Source of the DNA: UBA9988 sp964574105
GTDB taxonomy: Bacteria; Patescibacteriota; Minisyncoccia; Phycocordibacterales; UBA9988
Assembly: GCA_964574105.1 (NCBI GenBank)
Contig: CAZNKH010000001.1
Coordinates: 1 to 62,600 of the forward strand
DNA: 62,600 bases
Direction: 5' to 3'
In this document: in pieces, positions 57,523 through 62,600 of the stretch
Layout of the letters: the number at the start of each line of letters is the position of its first letter
How positions within the stretch are numbered: position 1 is the stretch's first letter
Translations under genes and position numbers: made by a program
The notes under the pieces: generated by a model
What the model saw: the letters and a program-made list of their open reading frames with translations, nothing else
Database searches by the model: none
What the model was told of the DNA's origin: nothing

Positions 57523-57979
57523 TGTCACTGGGGATCGTGCCGTCTAATTTCAATATTCTGCGCTCATGCCGCTCTTCGTGAGAAAAGTCGGTGTTCAACC
57601 AGAGTTGAACTGCCCGCTTTGCATCATCTACAGAAATAAAACGAGCACCAATAGAAAGCACATTGGCATTATTATGGGATCGTGAGAGACGAATGATATC
57701 TTCTTGATACGAATAAATGACTGCCGCACGAACCCCCTGAATACGGTTCGCACACATTGCTTCTCCCTCGCCTGAACCACCGATAACAATCCCGCGAGAT
57801 TCTTCGGGGTTACTTCCAACCCGCTTGGCAACAATTGCTACTACATCAGGATAGTCATTCTCTGGATTAAGTTCAAAGAAGCCTTCATCATTTACTGTAT
57901 ACCCCATTGTTTTGAGATGCTCCTTTAGCTCGCGCTTGAGTTCAAATCCTGCATGATCTGCTGCGATAAAAATTTGCAT
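57512..57979 (-). CDS. rpiB: Ribose-5-phosphate isomerase B
   Basis: This is a 155-aa RpiB/LacAB-family isomerase. It begins I-F-I-A-A-D-H-A-G-F-E-L-K and has the anion-hole segment G-I-V-I-G-G-S-G-E-G and the H-N-N-A-N-V-L-S-I-G-A-R motif. In typical RpiB the catalytic Cys lies in G-x-G-x-G-x-x-x-x-A-N-K; here the loop reads G-G-S-G-E-G-E-A-M-C-A-N-R. First gene of the pentose phosphate operon. Confidence 0.94.
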   Translation of the reverse strand: MQIFIAADHAGFELKRELKEHLKTMGYTVNDEGFFELNPENDYPDVVAIVAKRVGSNPEESRGIVIGGSGEGEAMCANRIQGVRAAVIYSYQEDIIRLSRSHNNANVLSIGARFISVDDAKRAVQLWLNTDFSHEERHERRILKLDGTIPSDNEF

Positions 57980-57984
57980 GGTAT

Positions 57985-58131
57985 CTATGAGAATAGTGTT
58001 TGTGTGTAGCTCCCCGCCCGTATCACATAATCAATAAGTGCCGTGGTGTACTCCATCTCATTGTTGTACCATATCAATTTTTCTTTTGCGAATGTCATGT
58101 ATGTAGTGCCATAAGTTATGAAGATATTGTA
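57985..58131 (-). pseudogene. GAPDH C-terminal remnant
   Basis: On the minus strand an open stretch of 48 codons ending at TAG (57987-57985) encodes W-Y-N-N-E-M-E-Y-T-T-A-L-I-D-Y-V-I. This matches the GAPDH C-terminal signature W-Y-D-N-E-x-G-Y-x-x-x-L-I-x-x-V seen in the intact gap gene at 59306-60409. The upstream part keeps G-T-T-Y-M-T but lacks about ten residues compared with gap, and no catalytic domain is left. A stop codon precedes the fragment. It is probably the tail of a second gap copy, destroyed next to the GC-rich orphan gene. Confidence 0.72.
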
Positions 58132-58163
58132 TCACCTTGAGAGAAAAAACTCCGCTCGCTCAC

Positions 58164-58201
58164 CTGTTGAAGGACCGATGCAAAAATCAGTCACTCAACA
58201 G
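58164..58201. repeat. Interrupted inverted repeat between GAPDH remnant and orphan gene
   Basis: CTGTTGA (58164-58170) and TCAACAG (58195-58201) pair, with inner GAC/GTC pairing. It may be a degraded terminator or the boundary of an inserted segment. Confidence 0.4.
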
Positions 58202-58269
58202 ACGATCGAAGTGTTCATTTTTTTGTCAGAGGATCCGATTCTTTTTTCCAAGTAAAAATAAAAAAGAAA

Positions 58270-58296
58270 GAGCCCCCGCACTTCGCGCGGGGGCTC
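58270..58296 (-). terminator. Strong terminator of the GC-rich orphan gene
   Basis: GAGCCCCCGC (58270-58279) and GCGGGGGCTC (58287-58296) form a perfect 10-bp stem. On the minus strand it is followed by TTTCTTTTTTATTTTT. It begins 6 bp after the stop codon. Confidence 0.93.
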
Positions 58297-58301
58297 AAGG
58301 T

Positions 58302-59111
58302 TCAGAACTTCCGAGACGCAGTCACACCCAGAGCAGAACGGCGGACAATGTCCCAACAGTAGCCGATGTCGAGGCCATCGGCATCGAAATGGCCGACGCG
58401 CACGCAGTAGCCGCACGAGTCAACGGAACTGGTACGAACATAGAAGTCCTCGAGCAAGTAGATGTCGCGGACGGCCTTGTAGGTCGTCAGCGCCCAGGTA
58501 GCCTCGGCAACATTGGGAATCATCATCGGCTCGGTGACCAGTGCCTGTTGATCCAGCCATGTCTTGTTGAGAGAGTCCTCAACCGGTTCCTTGCGGAGTG
58601 CAATCCAGCACAGCGCCTCAACCTTGTCACTGCGGGCGAACTTTTCGTTTGCCTCGTCGTACCATCCGCTGTCGTCCTGATCCGGCCCCTTCGAACAGAA
58701 GAAGTCGGTGTGAACAGTCCGGATATCGAGCATGCTCATCGCGGTCGGCGGACCGGCCACGAGCATCATACCGTTGTCTCGAAGGGCTTCGAGCATCGCC
58801 TGATTCGGGAGATTCTTGCCAAGCTCGATGAGCTGTCTCTCGGTGTAGGAGAGACCGCGGGAAGCGGCGATCTCCTCGGCCGAGATGAAGTCCTTGCCCA
58901 TAATCGAGCGAGCCAGAGTGTAGTCCGGCAATCTTGATGTGAACCGAGCTAGCCCGGCCACGATGTAGGATTGGAACTCACCGCCGCGCTCTATGAGCCG
59001 CTGCAGTCCGTCCTTGTCAGGGTTGATATCTTTGAGTGCGCGATCGCTCGCATCCTCGACGAAGCGCTTGAACTGCTTTGACTGGTTTGACGTGATCGAT
59101 TGTGTCGTCAT
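58302..59111 (-). CDS. GC-rich orphan protein of unknown function
   Basis: This is a 269-aa soluble protein whose gene is visibly richer in G+C than its neighbours and uses GC-ending codons. I recognise no domain. Notable are the F-V-E-D-A-S-D-R-A-L near the start, G-P-P-T-A-M-S in the middle, a Trp-rich second half, and a C-terminal C-G-Y-C ... C with Y-V-R-T-S-S-V-D-S and G-x-F-D-A-D-G-L-D. The start is set by AAAGGA seven to eight bases before ATG 59111, a Shine-Dalgarno, unlike most genes here. It has its own consensus promoter, a leader with an 18-bp hairpin, and a strong terminator: a self-contained unit, probably acquired horizontally. Confidence 0.85.
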   Translation of the reverse strand: MTTQSITSNQSKQFKRFVEDASDRALKDINPDKDGLQRLIERGGEFQSYIVAGLARFTSRLPDYTLARSIMGKDFISAEEIAASRGLSYTERQLIELGKNLPNQAMLEALRDNGMMLVAGPPTAMSMLDIRTVHTDFFCSKGPDQDDSGWYDEANEKFARSDKVEALCWIALRKEPVEDSLNKTWLDQQALVTEPMMIPNVAEATWALTTYKAVRDIYLLEDFYVRTSSVDSCGYCVRVGHFDADGLDIGYCWDIVRRSALGVTASRKF

Positions 59112-59168
59112 CGCCTTGTCCTTTCTATTGCTGAATTGCCCGAAGCGCTCGGGTGAACGACTAACCTC

Positions 59169-59225
59169 AACTGAGGCAAGTATTTTAGAGACCATAAGTC
59201 GATCCACAAAATACTTGCCTCAGTT
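59169..59225 (-). repeat. 18-bp perfect inverted repeat in the orphan gene leader
   Basis: AACTGAGGCAAGTATTTT (59169-59186) and AAAATACTTGCCTCAGTT (59208-59225) are exact complements separated by 21 nt. It lies downstream of the predicted +1 (about 59252) and about 58 nt upstream of the ATG, so it is transcribed as a long stable hairpin. It may be an attenuator, a protein-binding site or an RNA-stability element. Confidence 0.85.
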
Positions 59226-59258
59226 CTGAACTCTGAATTGAAAAGAACTTACTTTATT

Positions 59259-59287
59259 AATCTATCACAAATGATATAATATGTCAA
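59259..59287 (-). promoter_or_regulatory. Consensus promoter of the orphan gene
   Basis: On the minus strand a perfect TTGACA (59287-59282), a 17-bp spacer and TAGATT (59264-59259) preceded by TGA form a near-consensus extended promoter. The predicted +1 near 59252 leaves a leader of about 140 nt. Confidence 0.8.
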
Positions 59288-59305
59288 GCACTACCAGCAG
59301 ACCGC

Positions 59306-60409
59306 TTATGAGCTTGTTGACATCGGCGTTACTGCGCTCTCCGTATTTTCTATAGTGTCGCTTGAAGTCTTCGTATCCTGTATGGCCATTCCGGCGAGCT
59401 TTACATGCTCAATTAATGTATGGGTGTAGCCGCTCTCGTTGTCATACCATGCAAGCACCTTTACTAGATTCTCAATCACTCGAGTGAATGAGAGGTCAAC
59501 CACAGATGCGTAGGGAGTGCCAACAATATCGGAAGAGACAAACTGTTCATTAGTAATTGCTAAGAGCTTCTTCCAACGATCTTCTCCCGCCGCGCGAGTG
59601 AGAATCGCATTCACTTCATCTTTTGTTGTCTCACGAGAAGCAATGAATGTAATATCAGCAATAGAGCCAACAATCACTGGCACACGAAGCGCAATTCCAT
59701 CAAACTTACCTTTCAAATCTGTGACCGCCTCAGTAACCGAAATCGCGGCGCCCGTTGAAGAAGGAACTATGTTCTGCGCCGCGGCTCTTCCCCGCCGCCA
59801 ATCTTTTGCATCTGGAGCATCAACCAGCTTCTGTGTTGCCGTGTATCCGTGTACGGTGTTGAGCATTGCTCGCTCTATTCCAATCCCCTCATTGAGTATC
59901 TGCATCACTGGGCTCGCAGCATTGGTGGTGCAGGAGGCATTAGAGCTGATGGTGCAAGTCTTGAGTGCCTCTTCGTTGATGCCAAGGAGTACTGTTGTCC
60001 CCATTACTGTGCCGGTAGGATCGTCCTTTGCCGGAGCTGAGATGACGACACGCTTTGCGCCAGCGGTAATGTGCGCATTGGCTTTGTCATAACGCTCAAA
60101 GAGTCCAGTACACTCCACAACAACATCGATGCTGTGCTCTCGCCATGGCAATCTTTCTGGATCTTTTTCTTGCACAAAGATAATATCTTTCTGTCCTACA
60201 TAGAGATGCCCATCTCGTACTGCTACCTCGAACGACGCTCTGCCGTAGGCCGTGTCGTAGCGCAGTAGGTACGCGAGATTCTCTAAATCACCCAGATCAT
60301 TTATGGCGACTATCTCCAGAGCTGGATTATTATAGGCAAGGCGAACAAAGGCTCTCCCAATACGTCCAAAGCCGTTTATCGCCACACGGATACGACGCTC
60401 TGCTTCCAT
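59306..60409 (-). CDS. gap: Glyceraldehyde-3-phosphate dehydrogenase
   Basis: This is a 367-aa NAD(P)-dependent enzyme. It has N-terminal R-V-A-I-N-G-F-G-R-I-G-R, the active-site S-N-A-S-C-T-T-N-A-A-S-P (catalytic Cys near 160), the catalytic His in H-G-Y-T-A-T-Q, and C-terminal W-Y-D-N-E-S-G-Y. A Ser/Thr-rich tail of about 25 residues extends beyond the normal end. ATG 60409 is favoured because TATACT puts +1 one base before it; an ATG two codons upstream (60415) would lie ahead of that +1. It supplies 1,3-bisphosphoglycerate for lower glycolysis. Confidence 0.97.
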   Translation of the reverse strand: MEAERRIRVAINGFGRIGRAFVRLAYNNPALEIVAINDLGDLENLAYLLRYDTAYGRASFEVAVRDGHLYVGQKDIIFVQEKDPERLPWREHSIDVVVECTGLFERYDKANAHITAGAKRVVISAPAKDDPTGTVMGTTVLLGINEEALKTCTISSNASCTTNAASPVMQILNEGIGIERAMLNTVHGYTATQKLVDAPDAKDWRRGRAAAQNIVPSSTGAAISVTEAVTDLKGKFDGIALRVPVIVGSIADITFIASRETTKDEVNAILTRAAGEDRWKKLLAITNEQFVSSDIVGTPYASVVDLSFTRVIENLVKVLAWYDNESGYTHTLIEHVKLAGMAIQDTKTSSDTIENTESAVTPMSTSS

Positions 60410-60416
60410 CGTCATT

Positions 60417-60450
60417 AGTATACAACATTAGAGAGAATCAACCTCTCTAA
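60417..60450 (-). promoter_or_regulatory. gap promoter (1-nt leader) with adjacent inverted repeat
   Basis: TATACT on the minus strand (60422-60417) predicts +1 at 60410. Five bases upstream, TTAGAGAG (60428-60435) and CTCTCTAA (60443-60450) form an 8-bp stem. This repeats the hairpin-next-to--10 arrangement seen at trmD. Confidence 0.5.
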
Positions 60451-60460
60451 CTGTGTATTG

Positions 60461-60479
60461 TTAAACACTCGGTATTTAA
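60461..60479. repeat. Palindrome similar to the rnr/smc terminator stem
   Basis: On the minus strand TTAAATACCGAGTGTTTAA differs at one of 19 positions from the stem-loop at 23097-23115. It lies between gatB and gap and lacks a T-run. Confidence 0.5.
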
Positions 60480-60517
60480 TCACTGAGAAAAAAGATGAGA
60501 TAGCGTGTATGAAGAGC

Positions 60518-61930
60518 TCATGTAATGAGCTTGCGGAGTATATGTGCAAACAGTATTGGATTGGCCCGACCACCACTTGCCTTGATCCCCTCCCCTACAA
60601 GGCGTTGGAATACCGCTTCTTTCCCACTCTTAAATTGAGCTACTATATCAGGACTCGCGGTAATGACTGCCTGCGCGAGATCAGTAAGTACTTGCTCATC
60701 ACTCTCCTGCATTAATCCGTATGTTTTAGCAAGCTCTTGCGGCGCAGCATTCTCTGTAATCATATGCCTCAGTACCTCTTTTGCACCACGGGAAGAAAGC
60801 TCTCCGCGCGAGAGCATCCGTACTAATCCAGCAAAATGCGTCGCATCAGGAAAGCTCATTTGAGGATTCGTCTTTCGTATTCCTGCGAGATCAGAGCTGA
60901 TGTAATTTGAAGCGAGTGAGAGAAGTGTGTTATCTGCAACACCTAGAACGGCGCTTACTGCATCAAAGTATGACCCATACTCTGTATTCATTACATACAT
61001 TTCGGCATCCTCTGCTTTGATACCGAGAGCGAGAAGACGCTCACGCCTCTGCGAGGGAAGTTCTGGTAAAGTATCTGCCAGATGCTGAAACTCTGGCACT
61101 CTTGATATGATTAATTTTGGTAAATCAGGATCAGGAAAGTAACGATAATCATGAGAGGATTCCTTGCTCCGCTGTGAAAAAGTAATGCCCTTCACCTCAT
61201 CAAAACCGCGCGTCTCTTGCATAATGATCTCTCCCGCCTCAAGTGTTTTGATCTGCCGTTCCACTTCAAAGAGAATAGCGCGTTCAACAGAACGAAATGA
61301 GTTTAAGTTTTTTATTTCTACCTTTGTGCCAAATTCTTTTGCACCAGGATGAGCAACACTCACATTTGCCTCAACGCGCATCTCTCCCTTCTCCATATTT
61401 GCGTCTGATGCGCCAAGTGTACGCAGAAGGAGTTGTAATTCTCGTGCGAAGAGAAATGCCTCTTGTGCACTTGTGATTACCGGCTCTGTGACCAGCTCCA
61501 TGAGTGGGACCCCTGCGCGATTAAAATCTACTAAACTTCTCCCTTCTCCACCCTCATGCGAAGAGCGCGCCGTATCCTCCTCTAAATGTATACGGGTAAG
61601 CGCTACGCCATGTAGAGAACCACCCGAGACGAGCGGATACTGGTACTGACTCAATTGGTAACCCTTGGGGATGTCAGGGTAGAAATAATTCTTACGATCA
61701 AATTCAGTATAGTCTGCAATCGTTCCTCCGACAGCATAACCGACACGAAGCACTTGACGAACCGCCTCCTTGTTGATAACCGGGAGTGTCCCGGGGTGCC
61801 CTATGCAGACAGGACAGATGTTCACATTTGGTCGTGCTTCGTCTGGATCATTCTTAGACGAGCAAAACATCTTTGTCACCGTTTTAAGCTCGGCGTGAAT
61901 TTCCAGACCGATGGTAGGGATATAGTTCAT
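60518..61930 (-). CDS. gatB: Aspartyl/glutamyl-tRNA(Asn/Gln) amidotransferase subunit B
   Basis: This is the 470-aa kinase/tRNA-binding subunit of GatCAB, which converts misacylated Glu-tRNA(Gln) or Asp-tRNA(Asn) to the amidated form. It contains G-L-E-I-H-A-E-L-K-T, the zinc-like C-P-V-C motif, D-R-K-N-Y-F-Y-P-D-x-P-K-G-Y-Q-x-S-Q-Y and the C-terminal YqeY-like domain ending at I-L-R-K-L-I-T. gatA and gatC are not in this window. Extended -10 TGCTATAAT predicts a 2-nt leader. Confidence 0.97.
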   Translation of the reverse strand: MNYIPTIGLEIHAELKTVTKMFCSSKNDPDEARPNVNICPVCIGHPGTLPVINKEAVRQVLRVGYAVGGTIADYTEFDRKNYFYPDIPKGYQLSQYQYPLVSGGSLHGVALTRIHLEEDTARSSHEGGEGRSLVDFNRAGVPLMELVTEPVITSAQEAFLFARELQLLLRTLGASDANMEKGEMRVEANVSVAHPGAKEFGTKVEIKNLNSFRSVERAILFEVERQIKTLEAGEIIMQETRGFDEVKGITFSQRSKESSHDYRYFPDPDLPKLIISRVPEFQHLADTLPELPSQRRERLLALGIKAEDAEMYVMNTEYGSYFDAVSAVLGVADNTLLSLASNYISSDLAGIRKTNPQMSFPDATHFAGLVRMLSRGELSSRGAKEVLRHMITENAAPQELAKTYGLMQESDEQVLTDLAQAVITASPDIVAQFKSGKEAVFQRLVGEGIKASGGRANPILFAHILRKLIT

Positions 61931-61938
61931 GGGAAGCG

Positions 61939-61947
61939 ATTATAGCA
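61939..61947 (-). promoter_or_regulatory. Extended -10 of gatB (2-nt leader)
   Basis: On the minus strand TGCTATAAT (61947-61939) predicts +1 at 61932, two bases before ATG 61930. Confidence 0.6.
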
Positions 61948-61949
61948 CA

Positions 61950-62600
61950 TTAGGGTGTTGTTGTTTCCCCCGGTGCTGACTCTGGTATAGGGGTAACTTC
62001 TGGAGTGGGCTCCGAGACAGGATCTGGAGTTGGGGCAGGCTCTGGAGTGGGTTCATCTGACGGAGAGCCTGGTTCTGGGTCCGTTACCGGCGAAGTCTCT
62101 TCTGTGGCATCAGAGGGAGGTGTTATTCCAGTACCAGTCCCTTCCTCCGCCGGAGGAGTACTTGTGTCGCTTGGAGGAGGAGTAGATTGTCCATCATCCG
62201 AGGAGCCGGAAGAGGTATCGGACGAGGTGTTACCGCACTCACCTGGGCTTGTCTTAACTGATCCGTTACTGATTCGCAGACAGTACGGTGCTCCACTCAC
62301 CTCATCATACAGAGTGACCCCGATGCGATTTTCTGGTGAACCGAGCGTTGCCGAACCTTTAACCTTTAGATCCTCTGCAACGATTGAACCATCCTCATCA
62401 ATACTCCACTTACCGGAGAAGCTTTGTATCGCCTTCACATTCAAGATTGGATAATTGTCAAAGTCAACCGGCCCCATCGCGCGGATAGACCCTGTGCTTT
62501 CATTTAAGGTCCAAAGATTTGCGAGCACCTCTCCCGCCTTGATCTCAGGATCAATCTTGTAGTACGAGAGGTTGATCAAGACCTTAATCATCCCCACACC
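61950..62600 (-). CDS. C-terminal part of a Pro/Thr/Glu-rich surface protein (5' end outside window)
   Basis: The reading frame is open to the window edge, so the N-terminus is missing. The first about 115 residues form a beta-rich domain with S-I-R-A-M-G-P-V-D and G-K-W-S-I-D-E-D-G-S-I-V-A-E-D-L-K-V-K-G-S-A-T-L-G, typical of fibre or passenger-like repeats. The last about 95 residues are a low-complexity tail of Pro, Thr, Ser, Glu and Asp without an LPxTG motif. It is likely a cell-surface or stalk-like protein. It ends 20 bp upstream of gatB, whose promoter overlaps its 3' flank. Confidence 0.75.
   Translation of the reverse strand, partial: GVGMIKVLINLSYYKIDPEIKAGEVLANLWTLNESTGSIRAMGPVDFDNYPILNVKAIQSFSGKWSIDEDGSIVAEDLKVKGSATLGSPENRIGVTLYDEVSGAPYCLRISNGSVKTSPGECGNTSSDTSSGSSDDGQSTPPPSDTSTPPAEEGTGTGITPPSDATEETSPVTDPEPGSPSDEPTPEPAPTPDPVSEPTPEVTPIPESAPGETTTP

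Noticed and set aside
58137..58937. Long plus-strand open frame opposite the GC-rich orphan gene
   Set aside because: It is the antisense shadow of the minus-strand gene. GC-rich codons suppress stops on the other strand. It runs through the terminator and GAPDH remnant and has no ribosome site or family resemblance.
62005..62454. Gly/Ser/Val-rich plus-strand frame at the right end
   Set aside because: It mirrors the low-complexity Pro/Thr/Glu-rich tail of the minus-strand surface protein.
1..62600. CRISPR arrays, rRNA genes, prophage or insertion sequences
   Set aside because: No regularly spaced direct repeats, no rRNA-like conserved stretches and no transposase, integrase or phage structural gene were seen.

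Overview
The window looks like a chromosomal piece of a Candidate Phyla Radiation bacterium (Patescibacteria, most likely Parcubacteria). No taxonomic marker search was possible. I infer this from several signs: tightly packed single-copy housekeeping genes; unusually small versions of translation and chromosome proteins (PheT 420 aa, PheS 233 aa, EF-Ts 152 aa, ThrRS without TGS, SMC 729 aa, RNase R-like 503 aa); secreted proteins with GWAWSS-type repeats; and a fermentative sugar-phosphate gene set with no biosynthetic operons. Two runs of ten N (in rpoB and in a transketolase gene) show that this is a scaffolded assembly.

Layout. 1-2.4 kb: partial tRNA-Asn, a membrane-anchored beta-lactamase-fold protein, a divergent adenylate-kinase-like protein and an RRM protein with a structured leader. 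2.4-10 kb: carbon metabolism (enolase, 2-hydroxyacid dehydrogenase, PEP synthase, glycerate 2-kinase), a CdaA-YbbR fusion and a small Cys-rich protein. 10-20 kb: rpoB-rpoC-dnaG-rpoD, all on the minus strand, driven by a consensus promoter inside the 3' end of trmD. 20-28 kb: trmD, khpA, rpsP, RNase R, then rpmF, a nusB-Nudix fusion, rnc, a short smc and rnhB. 28-45 kb: dnaE, a pilin, thrS, gyrB, pheST, tRNA-Thr, rpsB-tsf, a secreted repeat protein, prfA-rpmE, a lytic transglycosylase, rplY and class II aldolase. 45-55 kb: sugar kinase and glycan assembly/export (GT-C, GT2, GT4, a four-module glycosyltransferase, an ABC-2 exporter). 55-62.6 kb: non-oxidative pentose phosphate genes (split transketolase, rpe, rpiB), a GAPDH remnant, a GC-rich orphan gene with its own promoter, leader hairpin and terminator, intact gap, gatB and a partial surface protein.

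The most striking signal is the way genes start. At ten genes a -10 hexamer, usually extended (TGnTATAAT-like), ends exactly six bases before the start codon, so the predicted +1 is the first base of ATG or GTG. Eight more genes have predicted leaders of 1-3 nt. Clear Shine-Dalgarno sequences are rare and sit mainly on the kinase-like gene, the small Cys-rich gene and the GC-rich orphan. This points to leaderless initiation as a normal mode in this organism, with divergent gene pairs sharing only about 40 bp.

Together the genes outline a streamlined fermenter. Fba, Gap, Eno, PEP synthase and a D-2-hydroxyacid dehydrogenase run lower glycolysis, and transketolase/Rpe/RpiB supply pentoses. The cell invests in surface glycans, pili and secreted repeat proteins, as expected for an episymbiotic lifestyle (inference).
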